In this document: piece by piece, positions 36,040 to 50,495 of the stretch
How the letters are laid out: each line of letters opens with the position of its first letter
Position numbering within the stretch: position 1 is the stretch's first letter
NCBI RefSeq assembly: GCF_000264375.1
Contig: NZ_AJXW01000061.1
Span: 1 to 52,087, forward strand
Direction of reading: 5' to 3'
Source of the DNA: Rhodanobacter thiooxydans LCS2
Lineage (GTDB): Bacteria > Pseudomonadota > Gammaproteobacteria > Xanthomonadales > Rhodanobacteraceae
DNA length: 52,087 nt
Notes under the pieces: generated by a model
What the model saw: only the letters and a program-made list of their open reading frames with translations
What the model was told of the DNA's origin: nothing
The model's database searches: none
Made by a program: the position numbers and the translations under genes

Positions 36040-38821
36040 CGCGCACCTCGCTCGGTTTGGTACTGGCGCTCGGCTGCGCGCTCGCGCGCCAATCCGCGAT
36101 CCGAACGAGCGCTTCGAGATACGCGAGCGCGAAGGGACCGAGCTGACGTGGCTCGTCCGCCGGAACGACACCAGCGTCGCTCGTCTCCTCGGGGCGCCAT
36201 GGGCCGAGCAGATCGGCCACCAGGCCGGTCCAACCATGCCCGGTTTGCACGAACTCGCTGCCCTCCCAGCGACCCTCGGCGCCGTCTTTCGCGATCGAGA
36301 AGTCGAGCGGCCACTGGTCGTCGCCGACCGTCAACACGTTCGGCTCAACTCGGACACCGAAGACATCGTCTTCGCCAGTCGTCGACCGCATCACGGTCCG
36401 GGCCTTTCCGTGGTGCGCCGCCGCAAGGTAGACCGCGAGCGCTGGATAGGGCTTCGTCTCGCTATCCTGGTACCGCCTCCACATCGCGAGCGCAGAGGCG
36501 ACCTCGTGGCGGAGACCGGGGTGGAACTGGAGGTGCCCGGCCCATCGCACGCCGGTGACGGCGCGCAGCGACTTCAGCTCGGCTTCGTTGAGCCTGTCAT
36601 CGATGGCCCATCGAAGGCGAACAACGTCTTCTCGACCACGCCGACGAGTCTCGTCGGGCAGCGCGTGTGCCTGCGGTCGAAGGCTGGCGAACGCGGCGCG
36701 AACAACAGAGGCATCGCCCACGACGTCGGCGGCAACGACGCGCGGGCTCTTCGCGAGCGGCGCGTTGGGAATGCCAGAGCGATCGGGCAACGCGGCCTGC
36801 CACTGCGGATGCGCCTTGCCGAGATCATGGAGCCCCGATGCCTCCACGACAGCCGTCTTCGTGTCGCCGGTCAGCGAGAGCGCGGTGCTCAGCTTCTCGG
36901 CCGCGTCTCTCGCATCCTTGAGGTGGACGTCGAGTTTCGACCAGTATCCGACCTCGGTCCACGCATCGTCCCGCAGCGTCGCGCCACGCCCGGCACGGGG
37001 CACTTCGGCGAGCACGTTCGCCCTGTCGCCCGTCCAGCCTTGAGTAGCGTCGTAGCCGCCGACGTCGTGTTTGAACATCACGAGCATGCCGGGCCGGATG
37101 TCCCAGTGGTTCACGCGCTCCCAGCGATCGGCCTCGTCATCCCACAGCCACGCCTTGGCCTTGCTGCTCTCGATCATCTTCTGCACGCGAACGAATGAGA
37201 CTGGACAGCCCTCCTTCGCGGGCTCCAGCAGCGGGCCGTCGAGTTCCTTACCGCGCGGAGGGCTGTCACCGGTCCAGTAGCGCCAGAACACCGTCACGTC
37301 GAGATCGGGATCGGTGCCGCGCACGAAGGCGCTGACATCGGTGAAGCCACCGTGAACGTCGCGCTCGGTGGAGAAGAGCCCATGGACGTCGAGCGCGCGT
37401 GGCAGCGGGCTCGGTTTGGGCTGCAAGGCATCCTTCTGCTTGCACGCGTTCAGCCCGGCGATGGCCTCCGAGAACGCCTTGTTTTGAGAGAGAGAGGCGA
37501 AAGCCTCGACGAGCTTCTTGGCGCGTTCGATATCTGCGGCTTCGTACGGCCCGATGCGCTCGACCTTCTTGTTGCCGCCTTCCTTCGGCGTCTCCCAGAC
37601 CCAAGCCTGAGCTTCCTGGTCGTCCCCCTTTCGGTTCAATCGACCCAGGCGCTGCAGCATCGATGGCCACGGCGCAAGCTCGGTGAAGAGACGATGCGCC
37701 GAGATATCCACGCCCGCTTCGATGACCTGCGTGCTCACGCAGATGAGGCCTGGATCGTGCTCCGGCAGCCCGCCCGCCTTGCGCTGGGCGTCGAAGTCGA
37801 TGAGGCGCTGCTCGTGACGTGCGCGGTCCTCGCGACGAAACCGTGACGTGAGGAGAACCTTGTGGTTGGCCGAAGGCAACGCGCCAAATACCGCGCGTGC
37901 CATGTCGACGGTGTTGCAGATGACGAGCGAGAGCGTGCCAGCTACGTGCTTCGCCTTCACGGAGGCGGCGATGGCGTTAGGCGTGGCGGCCGTGGCTGCA
38001 GCGGACTTTGCTGCGCCTCGCTTCTTGCCTCCGCTGGTAGTCGGTTGCGCAGCTGCCTCTGGGTGCCACCATGCCAGAGGGCGCTTCGCCGCGCGCCACC
38101 ACTTGAGCCCTGCGTCACCATTAAGCGCGGTCTTGAGCTTGCCTTCGAATGCGATCTGCTCGTTCGATGGCTCGGCGAGCGCATCACGCACTCTATCCGT
38201 AGTACCGAGGAACGACTGGCCTACCGTGGCGCTCATCCACGTCGTCGGGCACGGCTTCAGCGACTCGAACCGCTTGCGCCGCATCCAGTCGAGCTGTGAC
38301 GTCGTCCACAGGCCCGGCCCCATGAGCTGGACCTCATCGATCAGCCACCGGCAGTCGTTGTTGAGCAGGCCGAAGTGAATCGGCCACTCGAAGCGGCTCA
38401 TCGAGTAGCCGCGGTTCAGAGCGCGAGAGAGAAGCTGGTCCTGCGTGCCGACGAGCACCCAAGGCTTGTCGGGCTGTCCCACCCACTCGTCATCGATGGC
38501 GCCGCCCATGAGCTGATGAACCGCGACGCCGACCTCGGGTTTCTTTGCCTTGAGCGCATCGAAGTAGGTTTGCAGCCGCTGCACGGTCTGGGTCACGAGA
38601 CTACGCATCGGCAGGCACACCACGAGGTGCAACGGCTCTGGTTGCTTATCGACAAGCAACCGCCATGCCCACGCCAACGCAGTCTCCGTTTTCCCAAGTC
38701 CTGTTGGAACGGAAAGCACGTCAGGCAAACCATCGAGCGCCACTAGCGTCTGCCAATCGTGTGGCGAAAATCCGCGGGTAGCAGTACGGAAAAATGCCTG
38801 GAAGGAGTCCTTTCGCGTCAT
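36029..38821 (-). CDS. cas3: Cas3 helicase-nuclease, type I-G form with C-terminal HD domain
   Basis: Cas3 is recruited to target-bound Cascade, where it unwinds and degrades DNA. The product has 930 residues, with the helicase first and the HD nuclease last, as in type I-G. Helicase motifs are VPTGLGKT (38-45), the DEVQ box (162-165), TTWMSATV (193-200), VSTQVIEAGVDIS and QRLGRLNRKG (390-399). An Ala/Gly/Lys linker at about 258-290 looks flexible. HD motifs are LDVHLKDA, GLHDLGKAHPQW (H665, D666), HPGLRHEVASA and LAAAHHGKA. All catalytic residues are present. It is the first gene of the leftward interference operon and overlaps csx17 by 11 bases. Confidence 0.95.
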   Translation of the reverse strand: MTRKDSFQAFFRTATRGFSPHDWQTLVALDGLPDVLSVPTGLGKTETALAWAWRLLVDKQPEPLHLVVCLPMRSLVTQTVQRLQTYFDALKAKKPEVGVAVHQLMGGAIDDEWVGQPDKPWVLVGTQDQLLSRALNRGYSMSRFEWPIHFGLLNNDCRWLIDEVQLMGPGLWTTSQLDWMRRKRFESLKPCPTTWMSATVGQSFLGTTDRVRDALAEPSNEQIAFEGKLKTALNGDAGLKWWRAAKRPLAWWHPEAAAQPTTSGGKKRGAAKSAAATAATPNAIAASVKAKHVAGTLSLVICNTVDMARAVFGALPSANHKVLLTSRFRREDRARHEQRLIDFDAQRKAGGLPEHDPGLICVSTQVIEAGVDISAHRLFTELAPWPSMLQRLGRLNRKGDDQEAQAWVWETPKEGGNKKVERIGPYEAADIERAKKLVEAFASLSQNKAFSEAIAGLNACKQKDALQPKPSPLPRALDVHGLFSTERDVHGGFTDVSAFVRGTDPDLDVTVFWRYWTGDSPPRGKELDGPLLEPAKEGCPVSFVRVQKMIESSKAKAWLWDDEADRWERVNHWDIRPGMLVMFKHDVGGYDATQGWTGDRANVLAEVPRAGRGATLRDDAWTEVGYWSKLDVHLKDARDAAEKLSTALSLTGDTKTAVVEASGLHDLGKAHPQWQAALPDRSGIPNAPLAKSPRVVAADVVGDASVVRAAFASLRPQAHALPDETRRRGREDVVRLRWAIDDRLNEAELKSLRAVTGVRWAGHLQFHPGLRHEVASALAMWRRYQDSETKPYPALAVYLAAAHHGKARTVMRSTTGEDDVFGVRVEPNVLTVGDDQWPLDFSIAKDGAEGRWEGSEFVQTGHGWTGLVADLLGPWRPEETSDAGVVPADEPRQLGPFALAYLEALVRIADWRASAQPSASTKPSEVRDGR

Positions 38822-38964
38822 ATGGTTACGCTGCGGCTCATCTAGCTAGTTGTCAGGTGTCGCGGGAAATCGCGATAAGGGACGCGTACTGAATGTAGTA
38901 GTGTGCGTCCAGTAGCTTACTAAACGATTTAGGTCTCAGATCGTGAGACTGCGGCGGCGATGTC
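38822..38964 (-). promoter_or_regulatory. Upstream region of the cas3-csx17-csb1-csb2 operon, with inverted repeats
   Basis: These bases separate the helicase gene from cas3 and should hold the interference promoter. Two inverted repeats are visible: GGACGC (38880-38885) with GCGTCC (38905-38910) around a 19-base centre, and GTCTCA (38933-38938) with TGAGAC (38944-38949) around GATCG. Either could be a regulator site. I could not choose one clear -35/-10 pair. The region is more AT-rich than the helicase gene beside it. Confidence 0.45.
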
Positions 38965-38980
38965 GAGCATTCTTATGCTC
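38965..38980 (-). terminator. Short hairpin directly after the SNF2 helicase stop
   Basis: GAGCAT and ATGCTC pair around TCTT, immediately beyond the leftward stop codon at 38981-38983. There is no U-tract, so it may be a weak terminator or a regulator site for the cas operon beyond it. Confidence 0.35.
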
Positions 38981-44702
<5,722 letters not shown>

Positions 44703-44724
44703 GCTGCCGATCCTGCGTCACGCA

Positions 44725-44755
44725 ACGGGGCACCTCGCGGTGCCCCGTCTGCTTT
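44725..44755 (+). terminator. Intrinsic terminator of icd
   Basis: A perfect 10-bp stem (ACGGGGCACC with its complement) closes a TCGC tetraloop at 44725-44748. CTGCTTTT follows. It begins 22 bases after the icd stop codon. Confidence 0.85.
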
Positions 44756-44786
44756 TGCCGGTCGGCAACCTTCTGCTCAGAGCTTG

Positions 44787-45028
44787 TGAAGAAAACCACT
44801 TCCTGTGGTTTTCTTCAGTCGCGAGTCCGGTATACGCCCGGACTCGCTCACATGAAACAGTCACTGGCATGACTGTTTCATGTCCGGCCCTTGGGCAACC
44901 GCTCCCTGCGTTGCCTCGACTCAGGCATCGGGCAACTGCTCCTGCGTTGCCTCAACTCGGGCATCCATGCCCTCGCCATGCCCTCGCCGTGGCCGGTCTG
45001 AGAGGTTGAAAAGTTCACAACCTCTCAG
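44787..45028. repeat. Cluster of strong hairpins of unknown nature
   Basis: Four long perfect inverted repeats follow each other in a non-coding region. A: 44787-44817, 13-bp stem (TGAAGAAAACCAC), 5-base loop. B: 44821-44847, 10-bp stem (GCGAGTCCGG), 7-base loop. C: 44850-44883, 14-bp stem (ACATGAAACAGTCA), 6-base loop. F: 44998-45028, 11-bp stem (CTGAGAGGTTG), 9-base loop. Between C and F are two tandem copies of a 36-37 base unit (see the separate entry), and CATGCCCTCGC occurs twice. The stems are unrelated in sequence, and the terminator of icd is already complete upstream. The cluster ends 46 bases before the next gene. It could be a structured RNA, a stack of small mobile palindromes or a complex recombination or protein-binding site; nothing seen decides between these. 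Confidence 0.8.
44893..44965. repeat. Two tandem direct repeats of 36-37 bases
   Basis: Unit 1 (44893-44929) and unit 2 (44930-44965) begin GGGCAAC and end GGCATC, and differ by a few substitutions and one base in length. Each contains GGCAAC and GTTGCC in inverted orientation, so each can form a 6-bp hairpin. They lie between hairpins C and F of the surrounding cluster. Confidence 0.75.
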
Positions 45029-45074
45029 TATCGCCCTGCGACAATGGCGGCCTTCGAAACCGGAGTCTGCCGTG

Positions 45075-46112
45075 ATGCGCCTGCTACCCCTGGCTTTCCT
45101 GCTCGTGTCGGGCGTGCTGGCGCCGGCGTGCGTGCCCGCGGCGCCTGCGCAGGTGCCGGCGGTGGCCAGCACCGCCGCACGGCCGTCGCCGCAGGATGTG
45201 GCCGATCTGCCGGTAGTGGTGGTGAGCGGCGTGGTGCCCGGACCGGGCTTGTGGAAGGTGAGCAAGGGCGGCCACGTGATGTGGGTGCTCGGCACGCTGT
45301 CGCCGCTGCCGCGCGCGATGCAGTGGCAGTCGCGTGAGGTGGAAGAGGCGGTCGCCGCCTCGCAGCAGGTGCTGCTGGAGCCCTCGGTACAGCTGAAGGC
45401 CGACGTCGGTTTCGTCGGCAAGCTGTTCCTGTTGCCCTCGGCCTACGGCGCGCGCAAGAACGACGATGGCGCCACCCTGCAGCAGGTGCTGCCGCCGCCG
45501 GTATACGCGCGCTGGCAGGTGCTGAAGCAGAAGTACCTGGGCGACGATCGCGGCGTCGAGCGCTGGCGGCCCTTGTTCGCGTCGCAGGAGCTGTACAGGA
45601 AGGCGCTGAAGGCGAACGGACTGAGCCGCTCCGGCGGCGTGTGGGCGAACGTCGACGCCCTGGCCAAGCGCCATGGCGTGCAGGAACTGGCGACCGACTA
45701 CCACGTGCTGATCGAGCATCCGCGCGCGGCGATCAAGGCGTTCAGGCAGGCCGCGCCGCGCGACGTCACCTGCTTCATCCGCACCCTGGACAGCATCGAG
45801 CACGACCTGCCGGCGATGACCGCGCGCGCGAACGCCTGGGCCACCGGCGACCTGCAGGCGCTGCGTGAACTGCCCGACAGCGATCGCCGCGACGCCTGCG
45901 TGGCGGCCATCGCCGGCGCCGGCTTTGCGCAGGCGCTGGGCCTGGCCGACGTGCCGGCGCAGCAGCGCGCCACCTGGCTGGCCGCCGCGCGCAAGGCGCT
46001 GCACGACAACGCGCAGAGCTTCGCGCTGCTGCCGATGGACGAGCTGCTGAAGCCGGGCGGCTACCTCGCCGCCTTGCAGGCCGTGGGTTACCAGGTCGAT
46101 GCACCGGAGTAA
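45075..46112 (+). CDS. TraB/GumN-like exported protein
   Basis: This encodes 345 residues with an N-terminal signal peptide (MRLLPLAFLLVSGVLAPAC). The body matches the TraB/GumN family: LWKVSKGGHVMWVLGTLSPLPRAM is the usual opening, where other members read 'WkV.kg...lyLlGTiH'. Here Ser-Pro replaces the usual His of the GT-H motif. DSIEHDLPAMTARANAWATGD is the typical late block. Family members are proposed metalloprotease-like or chaperone-like proteins, but function is not established, and the altered motif may mean loss of metal binding. The ATG at 45075 is used; longer extensions run into the hairpin cluster. Confidence 0.75.
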   Translation: MRLLPLAFLLVSGVLAPACVPAAPAQVPAVASTAARPSPQDVADLPVVVVSGVVPGPGLWKVSKGGHVMWVLGTLSPLPRAMQWQSREVEEAVAASQQVLLEPSVQLKADVGFVGKLFLLPSAYGARKNDDGATLQQVLPPPVYARWQVLKQKYLGDDRGVERWRPLFASQELYRKALKANGLSRSGGVWANVDALAKRHGVQELATDYHVLIEHPRAAIKAFRQAAPRDVTCFIRTLDSIEHDLPAMTARANAWATGDLQALRELPDSDRRDACVAAIAGAGFAQALGLADVPAQQRATWLAAARKALHDNAQSFALLPMDELLKPGGYLAALQAVGYQVDAPE

Positions 46113-46117
46113 TCCCC

Positions 46118-46174
46118 GTAGGGCGGGCACCGCCCGCCGCTCTCGCGTGCAGAAGCCGGCGGGCAGTGCCCTAC
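46118..46174. repeat. REP-like palindromic intergenic element, copy 3
   Basis: The left half starts GTAGGGCGGGCACCGCCCGCC at 46118. The right half, ending CGGGCAGTGCCCTAC at 46174, is inverted. It sits between the convergent TraB-like and aldo/keto reductase genes, the same setting as copy 1. Confidence 0.65.
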
Positions 46175-46221
46175 GACAGAAGCGTCATCCGCAAGCGGAT
46201 TCTTGCCCGGTGATCAGGAGG

Positions 46222-47166
46222 TCAGGCGCTGGCCAGATCCAGTTGTGCGATCTCGTTGTCGCTCAGCTGCAGGGAGGTGGCGCCGAGCAGTTCGCGCAAC
46301 TGTTCCACGCTGGTGGCGCTGACGATCGGCGCGGTGAGGCCGGGGCGGGCGATCAGCCAGGCCAGCGCGACCTGGGCCGGGGTGGCGTGGTGCGCGGCGG
46401 CCACTGCGTCCAGTGCGGCCAGTACCTGCAGGCCGTGCGGGTTCAGGAATTTCTTCACCGCGCCGCCGCGTGCGGCACTCTTCGCCAGGTCGGCCGCGCT
46501 GCGGTACTTGCCGCTGAGGAAGCCGCTGGCCAGCGCGTAGTAGCTGATCACTCCAATGTTCTCGCGGCGCACCAGCGGTTCCAGTTCCTGCTCGTAGCCG
46601 GCGCGGCTGACCAGGTTGTATTCCGGCTGCAGGCTTTCGTAGCGCGGCAGCCCATGTTGTTTCGACATGGCCAGTGCGTCGGCGAAACGCGCGGCGCCGA
46701 AGTTGGAGGCACCGATCACGCGCACCTTGCCGGCCTCGATCAGCCGGGCGAACGCACCCAGGGTTTCTTCCATCGGCACGCTGGCGTCATCTTCATGCGC
46801 CTGGTACAGGTCGATGCAGTCGACCTGCAGGCGCTTGAGCGAGCCGTCCACCGCCTGCTGGATGTTGACCGGCGACAGGCCCGGCTGCTCGGCCCACTTG
46901 GCAACCTTGGTCGAGATCACCACCTGCTCGCGCTTGCCGCTCTGCTTCAGCCACTTGCCGAGGATGGTTTCCGACTCGCCGCCGCGGTTGCCCGGCACCC
47001 AGGCCGAATAGACGTCCGCGGTGTCGATCAGGTTGCCGCCGGCATCGACGAACGCGTCGAGCAGTTCGAACGAGCGCTTCTCGTCCACGCTCCAGCCGAA
47101 CACGTTGCCGCCGAAGGCGAGCGGGGCGATGGAGAGTGGCGAATTGCCGAGCGGGCGTGGTTGCAT
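46222..47166 (-). CDS. Aldo/keto reductase
   Basis: This NADPH-dependent oxidoreductase would reduce aldehydes or ketones in the cytosol. The product has 314 residues, a TIM-barrel of the usual size. The catalytic tetrad is visible: D48 in NLIDTADVY, Y53, K87 in VISTKVAK and H124 in DLYQAHEDD. The opening LGNSPLSIAPLAFGGNVFGW and the cofactor block (GVISYYALASGFLSGKYR) match the subgroup of YajO/Tas-like enzymes. The natural substrate is unknown. It is convergent with the TraB-like gene. A small gene lies upstream on the same strand. Confidence 0.92.
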   Translation of the reverse strand: MQPRPLGNSPLSIAPLAFGGNVFGWSVDEKRSFELLDAFVDAGGNLIDTADVYSAWVPGNRGGESETILGKWLKQSGKREQVVISTKVAKWAEQPGLSPVNIQQAVDGSLKRLQVDCIDLYQAHEDDASVPMEETLGAFARLIEAGKVRVIGASNFGAARFADALAMSKQHGLPRYESLQPEYNLVSRAGYEQELEPLVRRENIGVISYYALASGFLSGKYRSAADLAKSAARGGAVKKFLNPHGLQVLAALDAVAAAHHATPAQVALAWLIARPGLTAPIVSATSVEQLRELLGATSLQLSDNEIAQLDLASA

Positions 47167-47292
47167 GGCATGCCTCCGGTGGCGGCGAACTTGGGGGTCG
47201 GCGCGCGAGTGGTCGCACGCCTTCCTCCAAGTGGCTGCATATCGGCGGCATTCAAGTCCGCGCGGCGTTCAACGCGGGGCCATGATGCGCGG

Positions 47293-47463
47293 CTATACGC
47301 TGGCGCAGCAGGCCAGCAGCCGGGTGGTCTTGACGGCAGGATCGGAGCCGACGCTGCCCTCGGGCGGGCCGGGCGCGGGCTCCGGTTCCGGGCGCCAGTC
47401 CAGGTCGTCCTTGTGCAGCAGGTGACCGTGCAGGAACAGCAGATCTTTCCACAGCGAGTGCAT
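47293..47463 (-). CDS. Small protein of 56 residues, unknown function
   Basis: A perfect AGGAGG lies seven bases before the ATG complementary to 47461-47463. It supports translation of a 56-residue product starting MHSLWKDLLFLHGHLLHKDD. The N-terminal half is amphipathic with three histidines. The middle is a Pro/Glu/Gly-rich linker, and the end (KTTRLLACCASV) has a Cys pair. There is no signal peptide or known motif. A longer frame reading upstream has no start signal. It is divergent from the LysR gene, which may control it. Confidence 0.6.
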   Translation of the reverse strand: MHSLWKDLLFLHGHLLHKDDLDWRPEPEPAPGPPEGSVGSDPAVKTTRLLACCASV

Positions 47464-47547
47464 GGGGAAGCCTCCTGAAGGAGAGTCTTGGGCTTGGGGA
47501 GCGCTCAAGATACGTGCGCGAAAGGCCGCCAAAAAGCGATATATTCG

Positions 47548-47572
47548 CAAGCCAGACTTGAGGCTTATTCAA
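47548..47572 (+). promoter_or_regulatory. Overlapping inverted repeats before the LysR gene
   Basis: Three short dyads overlap just before the LysR start: CAAG-N5-CTTG (47548-47560), AAGCC-N8-GGCTT (47549-47566) and TTGA-N7-TCAA (47558-47572). LysR regulators usually bind such sites between divergent genes, here the 56-residue gene and the regulator itself. This is a candidate only. Confidence 0.4.
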
Positions 47573-47573
47573 C

Positions 47574-48494
47574 ATGGGAAGACTGCCGCTGGGGCTGCTG
47601 CAACAGTTCGTGCTGGTCGCCCGGCTGGGCAACCTGTCGCGCGCCGCGGCGCAGGCCAACCTCACCGTCAGCGCGCTCAGCCACCAGATGCGCCAGCTGG
47701 AAGAACGGCTGGAACGACGCCTGTTCGAGCGCGGGCCGCGCGGGGTGAAGCTGACCGCCGAGGGTTGCGTGCTGCTGGAAGCGGTCGGCACGCACTTCGA
47801 CGGCATCGAGCATGCGCTGGCCGGGTATCGCACGCGCCACCACGACGCGCTCACGCTCAGCGCCAGCCCCGGCATCATGTCGAGTTGGCTGGTGCCGCGG
47901 CTGCCACGGCTGGTGGCCGCGCATCCGGAGCTGGAACTCAGCCTGCAATCGGGTTCGACCCTGGTGGATTTCGAGCGCGAACCGGTGGACGTCGCCCTGC
48001 GCTACGGCTGCGGGGAGTGGGCAGGCCTGCACAGCGAGCGGCTGTTCGGCGAGTGGATCGCGCCGGTGGCTGCGCCGGCGTTGATCGCGCGGATGGGCGG
48101 CGCCGACCCGCGCGATCTGTCGCGCTGGCCGCTGCTCGGCGAACCGAATCCGTCCCGGCGCTGGAGCGACTGGTTCGGCCGCACCGGCGGCACGCCACCG
48201 GCGCGTTACGTGGCGCAGTTCGACAGTCTGGACGCCTTGCGCCACGCCGCGCTGGAAGGCCTTGGCGTGGCGCTGGGACGGATGGTGACCTCGAAGTCGC
48301 TGATCGACGCCGGCCGGCTGGAAGTGCTGGGCGACAACTACCTGGCGGTGGAGGAGGCCTACTGGCTGGTGTACCCGCCGCGCTCGCTGGAGCACCGCGG
48401 CCTGCAGCTGTTCCGCGAATGGCTGCTGGCCGAGGCGGATGACTACCGTCGGCAGATGTCGGCGTTCCGCCCCGACGACAAGCCGGTCGGCTGA
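47574..48494 (+). CDS. LysR-family regulator, GcvA-like
   Basis: This encodes 306 residues. The N-terminal winged helix-turn-helix covers about residues 5-65 (LLQQFVLVARLGNLSRAAAQ, LTVSALSHQMRQLEERL). The effector domain follows, with GcvA-type blocks GIMSSWLVPRLPRLVAAHPE, VDVALRYGCGEWAGL and ALEGLGVALGR. GcvA regulates glycine cleavage in E. coli, but many paralogues with other targets exist, so the target here is open. Candidates are the divergent small gene and the formaldehyde dehydrogenase 67 bases downstream. Confidence 0.9.
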   Translation: MGRLPLGLLQQFVLVARLGNLSRAAAQANLTVSALSHQMRQLEERLERRLFERGPRGVKLTAEGCVLLEAVGTHFDGIEHALAGYRTRHHDALTLSASPGIMSSWLVPRLPRLVAAHPELELSLQSGSTLVDFEREPVDVALRYGCGEWAGLHSERLFGEWIAPVAAPALIARMGGADPRDLSRWPLLGEPNPSRRWSDWFGRTGGTPPARYVAQFDSLDALRHAALEGLGVALGRMVTSKSLIDAGRLEVLGDNYLAVEEAYWLVYPPRSLEHRGLQLFREWLLAEADDYRRQMSAFRPDDKPVG

Positions 48495-48558
48495 TGCGGT
48501 TCCGCAAAGTGGTCAAACGCGTCATCATCATGGGTCGTTGTCGAATGTCAGGAGTTGA

Positions 48559-49674
<1,116 letters not shown>

Positions 49675-49756
49675 CGTAGAATGCGCCCACGCCGGCGGCC
49701 CCATCCTGCCGGCGGCGCCCATCCTCGTTACGCCAGCACGTCCATAAGGTTGTCCC

Positions 49757-50419
49757 ATGAACCGCACCGCCATCCTCGTCGACGGCGCCTTCTTCCTCGC
49801 CCGCTACCGCAAGGTGTACGGCGAGCGCGACGCCGGCGATGCGCGCGCGGTGGCCAAGACTCTGTTCGGCATGGCGCTGGAGCACCTCAAGGCGGTCGAC
49901 CGCCCGCGCGAGCAGCTGTACCGCATCTACTTCTACGACTGCCCACCGCTGGAAAAGAACCTCGTCAAGCCGATCAGCGGCGACAGCGTCGACTTCGGCC
50001 ACACCGGCGCCGCCGCGTTCCGCCGCGAGCTGCACGACCAGTTGCGCCGCCAGCGCAAGATGGCGCTGCGGCTGGGCCGGCTGGCCGAGCGCGGCGAGTG
50101 GCAGTTGAAGCGCAACGCCTACCAGCAGCTGCGCGAGGGCAGCCTGCGCTGGGACGACCTGCGCGACGAGCACTTCGAGCCGGACATGCGTCAGACCCAG
50201 GTGGACATGAAGATCGGCATCGACATCGCCGCGCTGACCTACAAGAAGCTGGTCGACCAGATCATCCTGGTGGCCGGGGACGCGGATTTCATCCCGGCGG
50301 CGAAGCTGGCCCGCTACGAGGGCATCGACTTCATCCTCGACCCGATGTGGCAAGGCATCGCGCCGGACCTGCACGAGCACATCGACGGGCTGCAGTCGGT
50401 GTGCCCGCGGCCGTTCTGA
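49757..50419 (+). CDS. NYN-domain (LabA/DUF88) putative RNase
   Basis: NYN domains are PIN-like metal-dependent nucleases thought to act on RNA. The product has 220 residues. The acidic residues expected for the metal site are in AILVDGAFF near the N-terminus, in QVDMKIGIDIAAL, and in ILVAGDADFIPAAKLAR. The domain covers almost the whole protein, with a basic helical segment in the middle (RRQRKMALRLGRLAERGEW). It is transcribed with frmA, starting 82 bases later, but no functional link is evident. Confidence 0.85.
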   Translation: MNRTAILVDGAFFLARYRKVYGERDAGDARAVAKTLFGMALEHLKAVDRPREQLYRIYFYDCPPLEKNLVKPISGDSVDFGHTGAAAFRRELHDQLRRQRKMALRLGRLAERGEWQLKRNAYQQLREGSLRWDDLRDEHFEPDMRQTQVDMKIGIDIAALTYKKLVDQIILVAGDADFIPAAKLARYEGIDFILDPMWQGIAPDLHEHIDGLQSVCPRPF

Positions 50420-50495
50420 GCCGTCTACCGCGCCTGCACATGATTTTCGTGATATTGCATCAAGTACGGATGGCCAACACGCCAAGGAGTCAACC

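Noticed and set aside
36040..36237. 66-residue N-terminal extension of Csx17
   Set aside because: It overlaps the cas3 coding sequence and is Arg/Ser-rich, and the family N-terminus starts at MAAEVRLAVLALPGL.
44740..45009. 89-codon frame through the hairpin cluster
   Set aside because: It crosses the palindromes, has no ribosome site, and its sequence is explained by repeats.
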